Shown in pieces: positions 7,638-14,652 of a DNA stretch of 64,000 nucleotides; the first letter of the stretch is position 1, and every line of letters starts with the position of its first letter. Position numbers and translations under genes: made by a program. The notes below the pieces were generated by a model, which saw only the letters and a list, made by a program, of their open reading frames with translations, was not told the DNA's origin and searched no databases. Origin of the DNA: Nocardia ignorata NBRC 108230 (GTDB lineage Bacteria; Actinomycetota; Actinomycetes; Mycobacteriales; Mycobacteriaceae); NCBI RefSeq assembly GCF_001612905.1, contig NZ_BDBI01000031.1:62001-126000 (forward strand), in the 5' to 3' direction.

Positions 7638-8491
7638 GCGTCTCGATCGACAAGACACCACCGGTGACCGAGCCGAGCCTGGAAGAACGGCTGGCGATGG
7701 TGGTCAGCGACAGCCTCACGATCGCCAAGCGCAATGTCATCAAGATCAAGCGCGTGCCCGACGTGCTGATCTTCACGACCATGTCGCCGATCATGTTCGT
7801 GCTGATGTTCGCCTACGTGTTCGGCTCGGCGATCAAGGTGCCGGGGCTGGAAGGCGGCTACCGCGAATTCCTGATCGCGGGCATCTTCGTCCAGACCGTG
7901 GTGTTCGGTGCCTCGTTCACCGGCGCCGGCCTGGCCGAAGACATGCAGAAGGGCATCATCGACCGGTTCCGGTCGCTGCCGATGGCGCCCTCGGCGGTGC
8001 TGTTCGGGCGCACCATCAGCGATGTGGTGATCAACCTGGTCAGTCTCGTTGTCATGTCGCTGACCGGGTTGATCGTCGGCTGGCGTATTCGTGGGTCCAT
8101 TCTCGATGCGGTGCTCGCGTACCTGCTGATGCTGCTGTTCGCCTACGCGCTGTCGTGGATGATGGCCGTGGTCGGGTTGCTCGTGCGGGCGCCGGAGGTG
8201 TTCAACAACGCCAGCTTCATGGTGATCTTCCCGCTGACGTTCCTGTCCAACGCCTTCGTGCCGATCAACGACTTGCCCGGGCCGCTGCGCGTATTCGCCG
8301 AGTGGAATCCGATGTCGGCCGTCACCGAGTCGGTGCGTCAGTTGTTCGGCAACACCAGTCCGCTGGCCCCCACTTCGGAGGCATGGTCGATGCAGCACCC
8401 GGTGGCCACGTCGCTGATCTGGATCGTGCTGATCCTGCTGATCTTCGTGCCGTTGGCTCAGGTGCAGTACAAGAAGTCCGTGAGCCGCTGA
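7634..8491 (+). CDS. ABC transporter permease, DrrB family
   Basis: The 285-residue membrane partner of the preceding ATPase has a cytoplasmic N-terminus of about 50 residues and six predicted membrane helices (about 52-75, 88-112, 133-158, 165-190, 195-215 and 250-272), the ABC-2 type topology. A conserved EWNPMSAVTESVRQL segment precedes the last helix, as in DrrB proteins. The ATG overlaps the ATPase stop codon by 4 bp. Together with the ATPase it should form a homodimeric exporter. The gene ends 4 bp before the convergent small membrane protein gene. Confidence 0.92.
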   Translation: MSVSIDKTPPVTEPSLEERLAMVVSDSLTIAKRNVIKIKRVPDVLIFTTMSPIMFVLMFAYVFGSAIKVPGLEGGYREFLIAGIFVQTVVFGASFTGAGLAEDMQKGIIDRFRSLPMAPSAVLFGRTISDVVINLVSLVVMSLTGLIVGWRIRGSILDAVLAYLLMLLFAYALSWMMAVVGLLVRAPEVFNNASFMVIFPLTFLSNAFVPINDLPGPLRVFAEWNPMSAVTESVRQLFGNTSPLAPTSEAWSMQHPVATSLIWIVLILLIFVPLAQVQYKKSVSR

Positions 8492-8495
8492 GGGT

Positions 8496-8672
8496 TCAGC
8501 TCGCGCCGGTCTCCGCGACGGGGGCCGGCGCGGAGCCGTTGCGGGAGTAGCCGAGACGCGGCGGTTCGGCGGCGGGTTCGGGCAGCTGGGGGCGCTTGCT
8601 GCGGGCGATCCAGGCCAGCGCGCCCGCACCGGCGATCGCGAGGGAGGCGATGAGCGGGTTACGAAGCTTCAT
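8496..8672 (-). CDS. Small membrane protein in the cwsA position
   Basis: A 58-residue protein with an N-terminal membrane helix (about residues 5-22), a basic RSKRP junction and a Pro/Glu-rich tail. M. tuberculosis has cwsA (Rv0008c, cell-wall synthesis protein of about 145 residues) at the same place and strand, and its C-terminus also consists of one helix, a basic stretch and a Pro-rich tail. This may therefore be a reduced CwsA-like protein lacking the long cytoplasmic part; that is inference from position and topology, not from a residue alignment. The ATG at 8672 has CACAGT 6 nt upstream, close to a leaderless -10. Confidence 0.6.
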   Translation of the reverse strand: MKLRNPLIASLAIAGAGALAWIARSKRPQLPEPAAEPPRLGYSRNGSAPAPVAETGAS

Positions 8673-8771
8673 GCGACCACTGTGGCATAGAACGCCGCCG
8701 ACGGCACAAACACGAAAACCACGCTTCACCAGGTGCCCGGCAGCGCGGTGACCGCGTGGCACCATTGCTGC

Positions 8772-9299
8772 GTGACCTCACCCCTTCAGACGGCCGTGGC
8801 GACGCTGCACACCAACCACGGCGATATCAAGATCGCGCTTTTCGGTAACCACGCGCCCAAGACGGTGCGCAATTTCGTCGGCCTCGCCGACGGCAGCGCG
8901 CCGTACACCACCCCGAACGCGGGTGGCACGGAAGCTGGCCCGTTCTACGACGGCGCCGTCTTCCACCGGGTGATCCCGGGATTCATGATCCAGGGCGGTG
9001 ATCCGACCGGCACCGGCCGCGGCGGTCCGGGATACGAATTCGGCGACGAATTCCACCCCGAGCTGCGCTTCGATCGCGGATACCTGCTGGCCATGGCCAA
9101 CGCGGGACCGGGCACCAACGGGTCGCAGTTCTTCATCACCGTCGGCCCGCAACCGCATCTGAACCGCAAGCACACGATTTTCGGCGAGGTGGTCGACCCG
9201 GATTCACGCAAGGTGGTCGATGCGATCGCGGCGGTGAAGACCGACCGCAACGATCGTCCGGTCGAGGAAGTCGTCATCTCGTCCATCACGATCGACTGA
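8772..9299 (+). CDS. ppiA: Peptidyl-prolyl cis-trans isomerase (cyclophilin)
   Basis: This 175-residue cytoplasmic cyclophilin catalyses cis-trans isomerisation of X-Pro bonds. The core is intact: the FHRVIPGFMIQGGDPTGTG active-site segment (catalytic Arg in FHRV) and the ANAGPGTNGSQFFIT strand are both present. The GTG at 8772 (VTSPLQTAVATLHT) gives the family's usual length; an upstream in-frame ATG at 8733 would add 13 residues with no support. CACCAT lies 6 nt before the GTG, so a leaderless mRNA is possible. The gene is conserved at this position in Corynebacteriales and ends in a strong bidirectional terminator. Confidence 0.95.
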   Translation: MTSPLQTAVATLHTNHGDIKIALFGNHAPKTVRNFVGLADGSAPYTTPNAGGTEAGPFYDGAVFHRVIPGFMIQGGDPTGTGRGGPGYEFGDEFHPELRFDRGYLLAMANAGPGTNGSQFFITVGPQPHLNRKHTIFGEVVDPDSRKVVDAIAAVKTDRNDRPVEEVVISSITID

Positions 9300-9319
9300 T
9301 ACCCGCGCCCCGAATAGAA

Positions 9320-9357
9320 GAACTCCCCGCCGCGATCGTCGCGGCGGGGAGTTCTTT
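9320..9357. terminator. Bidirectional terminator between ppiA and the PH-domain gene
   Basis: A perfect 16-bp inverted repeat (9320-9335 and 9339-9354) with a 3-nt loop is followed by TTT and preceded by an A-rich stretch, so it can stop transcription from both sides of this convergent junction. Confidence 0.85.
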
Positions 9358-9375
9358 GCTTCACGTGAAACAACG

Positions 9376-9834
9376 TCAGTCGGTGGCGACCTTCGCGAAG
9401 CCGTTGACGACCAGGGCGTCGAAGACGTCGGCGGGGTTGGCGCCCAGGTCCCAGCGGCCGAAGATCAGCAGGCGCTCGGAGTCGTTGTGGCGGACGTCGA
9501 CCTCGAGCATGGTGTTCTTACGGCCGATGCGTCGGTAGGAGGTCACGCGGATCCGGTCGATGTGGTCGAGGGGGTATTCGTCGCGGCCGGTGAGAGTGCC
9601 GACGATCAGGCGCGGCGGGGAACCAGGGACCATGGTGAGCCGGGGGCGCTGACGCAGCGCGAGCACGGCCATGGCCAGCACCGCGACGGCGGCGACGCCG
9701 AGGAAGAGCCGCGAGGGACCGTCCTGGGCGAGAACGGCCGCTACGGTCAGCAGGAGGCCACCGCCGGTCACCGCGACCAGGGCGGCGGTCGGCGTGGTCC
9801 AGGACAAACTGGCGGCGGGTCGACCTGCGTTCAC
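9376..9834 (-). CDS. PH-domain membrane protein (Rv0010c-like)
   Basis: A 152-residue protein has two closely spaced membrane helices (about residues 14-34 and 38-56) followed by a bacterial PH-like beta domain containing YPLDHIDRIRVTSYRR. It matches M. tuberculosis Rv0010c in position, strand and layout. I place the start at the GTG at 9834, which has a GAGGGAA ribosome site; an upstream GTG at 9882 would add 16 residues but would translate through the DnaA-box-like repeats. Function is unknown; it is always next to crgA. Confidence 0.78.
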   Translation of the reverse strand: MNAGRPAASLSWTTPTAALVAVTGGGLLLTVAAVLAQDGPSRLFLGVAAVAVLAMAVLALRQRPRLTMVPGSPPRLIVGTLTGRDEYPLDHIDRIRVTSYRRIGRKNTMLEVDVRHNDSERLLIFGRWDLGANPADVFDALVVNGFAKVATD

Positions 9835-9862
9835 GCGGCTTGTTCCCTCATTGATCCTCGAC

Positions 9863-9883
9863 TTGTCCACAGCTTCATCCACA
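9863..9883. other. DnaA-box-like pair
   Basis: TTGTCCACA at 9863-9871 is the exact actinobacterial DnaA box. It is followed after 3 nt by TCATCCACA (9875-9883), which differs at two positions. They lie between the minus-strand crgA and PH-domain genes. Similar clusters occur at 11661-11791 and 26072-26157. Confidence 0.5.
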
Positions 9884-9910
9884 GGTGTGCATGAATGACA
9901 ACGGTGTAGT

Positions 9911-10174
9911 TCAGCGCCACCGCATGGTCATGATGAGCCCGATGACCATCAGACCGAAACCGATCAGGAAGTTCCAGGCGTTCAGGTCGTTCATCCAGCT
10001 GATCTTCTCGGCGGCCAGGTAGTACACGAGCAGCCAGAGCAGGCCGGCCAGCATGAAGCCGAGCATGATCGCGACGTACCAGACAGGCGACGGACCCGCT
10101 TTGACCTTCACCGGGGTACGGCTGGCAGGGCTCGGGGTGTAATCGGCCTTCTTACGGACCTTGGACTTGGGCAT
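9911..10174 (-). CDS. crgA: Cell division protein CrgA
   Basis: This 87-residue protein has a basic N-terminus (MPKSKVRKK) and two membrane helices (about residues 31-52 and 66-83), the size and topology of CrgA. In mycobacteria CrgA sits at the divisome and contacts FtsZ, FtsQ, FtsI, PbpA and CwsA, helping to localise septal peptidoglycan synthesis. The ATG has a GAGGA ribosome site. Location between the PH-domain gene and trpG is the conserved arrangement. Confidence 0.95.
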   Translation of the reverse strand: MPKSKVRKKADYTPSPASRTPVKVKAGPSPVWYVAIMLGFMLAGLLWLLVYYLAAEKISWMNDLNAWNFLIGFGLMVIGLIMTMRWR

Positions 10175-10257
10175 GACGTCCTCGTATTCTCCGGTACTGG
10201 TCGCCTCCTAGGCTATCCCACCAGGTAATGGATGCGACGACCTACCGGCCGGGCACG

Positions 10258-10263
10258 TACCCT
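10258..10263 (+). promoter_or_regulatory. -10 box of the trpG-like gene (leaderless)
   Basis: TACCCT matches TANNNT and lies 6 nt before the ATG at 10270, the spacing expected for a leaderless mRNA. This supports 10270 rather than the ATG 42 bp upstream. Confidence 0.55.
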
Positions 10264-10269
10264 CGTTGC

Positions 10270-10932
10270 ATGCGTGTTCTGGTCGTCGACAACTACGACA
10301 GCTTCGTGTTCAACCTGGTGCAATACCTCGGCCAGCTGGGTGCCGACGCCGTCGTATGGCGAAACGACGACCCGCGCCTGGCCGACCTCGACACCCTGCT
10401 CACCCGTGGCGACGAAGGCGGCACTTTCGACGGCGTGCTGGTGAGCCCCGGGCCGGGCAGCCCCGACCGGGCGGGCGCGAGCATTCCGCTGGTGCACGCC
10501 GCCGCCGAGTACGAGAAGCCGTTGCTCGGCGTGTGTCTCGGACACCAGGCCATCGGCGAGGCCTTCGGCGGCACCGTCGACCGGGCACCGGAACTGCTGC
10601 ACGGCAAGACCAGTTCGGTGTACCACCTCGGCTCGGGCGTGTTGGCCGGTCTGCCCGACCCCTTCACCGCCACCCGCTACCACTCGCTCACCGTGCTCCC
10701 GGAGACCATGCCCGCGGAGCTGGAAGTGGTCGGCCACACCGAGAGCGGCATCGTGATGGCCATGCGGCACCGCAGCCTGCCGATCCACGGCGTGCAGTTC
10801 CACCCGGAGTCGGTGCTCACCCAGGGCGGGCACCGGATGCTGGCCAACTGGCTCGAGGTCTGCGGCGAACGCCCGGCCGAGGCGCTGGTGTCGGCGCTCG
10901 AGGCGGAGGTCGCCGCGCTGGTGACCCCGTGA
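10270..10932 (+). CDS. trpG: Glutamine amidotransferase, anthranilate/aminodeoxychorismate synthase component II
   Basis: A 220-residue class I glutamine amidotransferase that hydrolyses glutamine and passes ammonia to a chorismate-using partner. The N-terminal VVDNYDSFVFNLVQYL segment, the nucleophile motif GVCLGHQAIGEAFGG (Cys near residue 85) and the His/Glu dyad in VQFHPES are intact. It is annotated trpG in M. tuberculosis at this locus, but with no trpE nearby it may equally serve folate synthesis as PabA. The stop codon overlaps the RibD-like reductase start (GTGA), so these two are coupled. Confidence 0.92.
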   Translation: MRVLVVDNYDSFVFNLVQYLGQLGADAVVWRNDDPRLADLDTLLTRGDEGGTFDGVLVSPGPGSPDRAGASIPLVHAAAEYEKPLLGVCLGHQAIGEAFGGTVDRAPELLHGKTSSVYHLGSGVLAGLPDPFTATRYHSLTVLPETMPAELEVVGHTESGIVMAMRHRSLPIHGVQFHPESVLTQGGHRMLANWLEVCGERPAEALVSALEAEVAALVTP

Positions 10933-11681
10933 GCGAGGTGCCCGCGGCATCCGGCGGTGGCGACGGGAGCGCCGCCCCGCCGAGACGCCCGCGAGTGCTG
11001 TTGTCCGTGGCGACCAGTCTCGACGGCTACATCGATGACGCGAGCGCGCAGCGGCTGCTGCTGTCCAACAGCGCCGACTTCGACGAGATCGATCGCTTGC
11101 GCGCCGAGTCCGACGCGATCTTGATCGGCGCGGGCACCTTGCGGATCGACAATCCACGGCTGCTGGTCAACAGCGCCGAGCGGCGGGCAACACGCGTCGC
11201 GTCGGGGCGCCAGGAGTATCCCGTGAAGATCACGGTCACCGCATCGGGCGAGCTGGATCCGGCGCTGCGCTTCTGGCACACCGGTGGCGCGAAAATCGTG
11301 TACACCACCACGGCGGGCGCGGTCCGGCTCGGTGATCGACTCGCAGGCACGGCCGAGGTCGTGTGCCTGGGCGACCGGCTCGACCTGGCCGCCTTGCTGG
11401 ACGACCTCACCGCGCGCGATATCCACAGGCTGATGGTCGAAGGCGGCACCGGGATGCACACCGCGTTCCTCGCCGCCGACCTGGTCGACGAGATCCGCTT
11501 GGCGATCGCGCCGATCCTGGTCGGTGACGCGGCCGCTCCCCGCTTCGTCGGTCCGGCCCTGTTCCCCGGCGGACCGCAGCGTCGACTCCACTTGACGGGT
11601 GTGGAACAACTTGGGGATGTCGCTGTCATGAACTACCTGGTCGGCGCACCGACAGACCCGGTTCATCCACCGGACCTGTGA
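10929..11681 (+). CDS. RibD C-terminal domain / dihydrofolate-reductase-fold reductase
   Basis: This 250-residue protein has the RibD C-terminal (5-amino-6-ribosylaminouracil reductase) fold: SVATSLDGYID near residue 25, the NADPH-contact region DAILIGAGTLRIDNPRL (about 65-81) and the glycine-rich HRLMVEGGTGMHTAFL motif (about 165-180). No deaminase domain is fused, but a RibD-like deaminase follows 131 bp downstream. It is translationally coupled to trpG. The role could be riboflavin or deazaflavin-type pyrimidine reduction; substrate is not determined by sequence. Confidence 0.85.
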   Translation: MSEVPAASGGGDGSAAPPRRPRVLLSVATSLDGYIDDASAQRLLLSNSADFDEIDRLRAESDAILIGAGTLRIDNPRLLVNSAERRATRVASGRQEYPVKITVTASGELDPALRFWHTGGAKIVYTTTAGAVRLGDRLAGTAEVVCLGDRLDLAALLDDLTARDIHRLMVEGGTGMHTAFLAADLVDEIRLAIAPILVGDAAAPRFVGPALFPGGPQRRLHLTGVEQLGDVAVMNYLVGAPTDPVHPPDL

Positions 11682-11791
11682 TCGGATTCCGGCTGCCGAC
11701 CTCGGGAAATACCGCTGTTCACAGTTCATCCACCGGTGTACTGCACAACCTGAACATGACCGACTCCACAACTCCCACAGGCTGTGGACAA
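11661..11791. other. Cluster of DnaA-box-like repeats
   Basis: GTTCATCCACCGG occurs twice as a direct repeat (11661-11673 and 11724-11736) and the exact DnaA box TGTGGACAA lies at 11783-11791, with further CCACA words between them. Most of the cluster is in the 131-bp gap between the reductase and deaminase genes. Confidence 0.5.
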
Positions 11792-11812
11792 CTTCCGAAC
11801 CCAGGGGAAACC

Positions 11813-12271
11813 GTGCACACAGACAGCCTCGATCACCGCTTCATGCACAGGGCCATCGAGCTGGCCCGGCAGTGTCCGCCCAGTTCGACGGCCTACTCGG
11901 TGGGCGCGGTCATCGTCGTCGACGGTGTGGAGATCGCCACCGGCTACTCACGCGAGACCGACGAAAAGGTGCACGCCGAGGAATCGGCGCTGAACAAACT
12001 CGACGCCGACGACCCCCGCCTGGCCCGCGCGACGATCTACAGCACGCTCGAACCCTGCTCGACGCGCGCAACCGCGACCCGGCTGCCCTGCACCGACCGC
12101 ATCCTGGCGGCGGGTATCCCCAGGGTGGTCATCGCCTGGCGCGAACCGAGCCTGTTCGTCGCGGCCTGCGAGGGTGTGGACAAACTCCGCACCAATGATG
12201 TGGAGGTCGTCGAACTCACCGACCTGGCCGAGGCGGCCAGGTCGATGAACGATCACCTCGACCTGAGCTGA
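11813..12271 (+). CDS. RibD N-terminal-type / CMP-dCMP deaminase family protein
   Basis: A 152-residue zinc deaminase. The zinc and catalytic residues are visible in VHAEESAL (His and Glu) and in the LEPCSTRATATRLPCT segment (two Cys), whose spacing resembles RibD deaminases rather than cytidine deaminases. The GTG at 11813 has AGGGGA 4 nt upstream; the frame is open back to 11678, overlapping the reductase, but that extension runs through repeats and has no family resemblance. With the upstream reductase it would reconstitute the two halves of RibD as separate polypeptides. A further exact DnaA box (12175-12183) is inside the gene and may be chance. Confidence 0.83.
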   Translation: MHTDSLDHRFMHRAIELARQCPPSSTAYSVGAVIVVDGVEIATGYSRETDEKVHAEESALNKLDADDPRLARATIYSTLEPCSTRATATRLPCTDRILAAGIPRVVIAWREPSLFVAACEGVDKLRTNDVEVVELTDLAEAARSMNDHLDLS

Positions 12272-12277
12272 GGGGAG

Positions 12278-12697
12278 TCAGGGCCGCCCGTAGATGGCGG
12301 TGACGAACTCGCCGAGCTGATTGTCGTCCAGGTGGCGAGCCAGATCGGCCTCGCTGATCATGCCGACCAGCCGCTTGTTCTCGATCACCGGCATCCGCTT
12401 CACTCGATGGTCTTCCATCTGGTCGAGCACGTCTTCCACATCGGCGTCCGCGCTGATCCAGCGCGGCGTCGCCTCGCACAGTTCGGCCGCGGTCGTCAGT
12501 TCCGGCGACAGGCCGCGCGCGATGCACTTCACGACGATGTCGCGGTCGGTGATGATGCCGCACATGCGTTCGTTGTCGTCGGCGACGACGAGCGAGCCGA
12601 CACCGAGATCGGCCATCGCCGCCGCGGCCGTGGCCACGGTGTCGTCGCGGGTGATCCACTGAGCGCCGGGCTTCATGATGTCCCTGGCTGTGGTCAT
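12278..12697 (-). CDS. Tandem CBS-domain protein
   Basis: This 139-residue protein consists of two CBS domains (about residues 8-63 and 72-130), each with the usual GIITDRDIV or GMISEADLA end motif, so it is a stand-alone Bateman module that can bind adenosyl nucleotides. It resembles hypoxia-response protein Hrp1 of mycobacteria in size and layout. A strong GAGGAGGT ribosome site lies 5 nt before the ATG. It is convergent with the deaminase gene and downstream of pknB, 65 bp away, so read-through from the pkn operon is possible. Confidence 0.9.
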   Translation of the reverse strand: MTTARDIMKPGAQWITRDDTVATAAAAMADLGVGSLVVADDNERMCGIITDRDIVVKCIARGLSPELTTAAELCEATPRWISADADVEDVLDQMEDHRVKRMPVIENKRLVGMISEADLARHLDDNQLGEFVTAIYGRP

Positions 12698-12762
12698 GGG
12701 CTACCTCCTCGTTCAGCAGTGCTGGGTGGGATGGAGCTAGCCCAAGTCTAGGCCCGTGGGCC

Positions 12763-14652
12763 TCACCGTGGAATGGGTGAGGCGCCTACCTGCAGGATCA
12801 CGTTTCCGCTCATCGTCACCGAGGTGCCCGCCGGCGGGTTCTGCCCCACGACCTTGCCCGAGGCGCTGCCGTCGAGGGTGATGACCGTCGTCTGGCTGAG
12901 CTGACCGGTCCAGCCCTGCGCGCGCAACTTCTCCTGGGCCTGGGTGGGGGTGAGCCCGGTCAGGTCCGGAACGGTGATGCGGTCGCCGAGGGACACCTGC
13001 ACGGTGATGGTCGAGCCCTTCTCCGCGTTGCTGCCGCCCGCCGGGCTCGTGGAGAGCACCTGGCCCTTCGGTTGGGGCGAGAGCACCTCCTTGACCTCCA
13101 CCTTGAATCCGGCGCTCACGGTGAGGTTCGGTTCGGCGACGGAGATGTCCTGACCGACCACATCGGGTACCCGGACCTGTTCGGGCCCGCTGCCGATAAC
13201 GATGACGATCGGCTGCTCGATGTCGATGCGCACGCCCGCGGTCGGTTCCTGCCCGATCACCCGGTCGGTGTCGGCGACGCTGGAGGCGCGCCGCTGCACG
13301 TTCGGATCCATCTGCAGTCCGGTCGAATTCAGCGCCTGCTCGGCCTCGGCCTGGGTCATCCCGAGGATGCGCGGCACCGCGACTTGCGCGGGTCCGGTCG
13401 ACACCTGCAGGGTGACGGTGCTGCCCTCGTCGATGCGCGACCCGCCGAGCGGCTGGGTGGCGATCACATTGCCCGGCGCGACCTTGCCGTCCGGTTTCTG
13501 CTGCACGGCCACGCTGAAACCGGCCTTGACGAGCTCGGATTCGGCCTGCTGCGCGGTCTTGCCGGACAGGTCGGGCACCGCGACCTGGTCGGGCTTGCTG
13601 CCCGGACCGATCAGCACCCAGAACATGCCGAACGCGACGGCGAGCGCCGCGGCGACGCCGAGCGCGATCAAACCGGTGCGATTGCCCTGCTCGGCGGGCG
13701 GGCCGACGGCGGGGTGTTCGGAGGTGTCGTCGCGGTCGTGGAACCGGCGCGGCGCGGGCTCGTCGTAGCCGGCGTAGTCCTCGTCGTTCATCACCATCGG
13801 CGCGCTCGGCTTCTGCCCGCCGAGCACCCGAATCAGATCGGCGCGCATCTCCGCGGCGGTCTGGTAGCGGTTGGCCGGGTTCTTGGCCATCGCCTTGAGG
13901 ATCACCGAATCGAGCTCGCGCGGGACCGCCGGATTCACCGACGACGGCAGCGGCGGGTCTTCTTTCACATGCTGATAGGCGACCGCGACCGGCGAATCAC
14001 CGGTGAAAGGTGGCTGACCGGTGAGGATTTCGAACAGCACACAGCCGACCGAGTACACGTCCGAGCGCGCGTCGACGGTCTCGCCGCGCGCCTGCTCGGG
14101 GGAAAGGTATTGCGCCGTACCGATCACGGCGGCGGTCTGGGTCATCGGGTTGGAGCTGTCGGCGATCGCGCGCGCGATGCCGAAGTCCATCACCTTCACC
14201 GCGCCCGCGCGGTTGATCATGATGTTGGCGGGCTTCATGTCCCGGTGGACGATGCCCGCCTTGTGGCTGAAGTCGAGTGCGGCGCAGACATCGGCGACGA
14301 TCTCCATCGCCTTGCGCGGCGCCAGCGGACCCTTGCCGCGCACGATGTCGCGCAGGGTGTCGCCTTCGACGTATTCCATGACGATGTAGGGCAGCGGCCC
14401 GTCGTCGACGGTGGCCTCGCCGGTGTCGTAGACGGCGACGATGGCCGGGTGGTTCAGCGCGGCCGCGTTCTGTGCCTCGCGCTTGAAGCGCAGGTAGAAC
14501 GTTGGGTCGCGGGCCAGGTCGGCGCGCAGCACCTTGATCGCGACGTCGCGCGAGAGGCGCACGTCGCGGGCCTTGTGCACCTCCGACATGCCGCCGAACC
14601 CGATGATCTCGCCCAGCTCGTACCGCGAGGAGAGATTCTTCGGGGTGGTCAT
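12763..14652 (-). CDS. pknB: Serine/threonine protein kinase PknB
   Basis: A 629-residue transmembrane kinase that senses muropeptides or lipid II and phosphorylates cell-wall enzymes. The cytoplasmic kinase domain is complete: G-loop IIGFGGMSEV, Lys40, catalytic Asp138 in HRDMKPAN, DFG at 156-158 and activation-loop Thr171/Thr173, the same numbers as in M. tuberculosis PknB. A juxtamembrane segment leads to one membrane helix (327-349) and four extracellular PASTA domains (about 357-423, 424-493, 494-560, 561-629). The ATG overlaps the pknA stop by 4 bp. It is the last gene of the FhaA-to-PknB operon. Confidence 0.98.
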   Translation of the reverse strand: MTTPKNLSSRYELGEIIGFGGMSEVHKARDVRLSRDVAIKVLRADLARDPTFYLRFKREAQNAAALNHPAIVAVYDTGEATVDDGPLPYIVMEYVEGDTLRDIVRGKGPLAPRKAMEIVADVCAALDFSHKAGIVHRDMKPANIMINRAGAVKVMDFGIARAIADSSNPMTQTAAVIGTAQYLSPEQARGETVDARSDVYSVGCVLFEILTGQPPFTGDSPVAVAYQHVKEDPPLPSSVNPAVPRELDSVILKAMAKNPANRYQTAAEMRADLIRVLGGQKPSAPMVMNDEDYAGYDEPAPRRFHDRDDTSEHPAVGPPAEQGNRTGLIALGVAAALAVAFGMFWVLIGPGSKPDQVAVPDLSGKTAQQAESELVKAGFSVAVQQKPDGKVAPGNVIATQPLGGSRIDEGSTVTLQVSTGPAQVAVPRILGMTQAEAEQALNSTGLQMDPNVQRRASSVADTDRVIGQEPTAGVRIDIEQPIVIVIGSGPEQVRVPDVVGQDISVAEPNLTVSAGFKVEVKEVLSPQPKGQVLSTSPAGGSNAEKGSTITVQVSLGDRITVPDLTGLTPTQAQEKLRAQGWTGQLSQTTVITLDGSASGKVVGQNPPAGTSVTMSGNVILQVGASPIPR

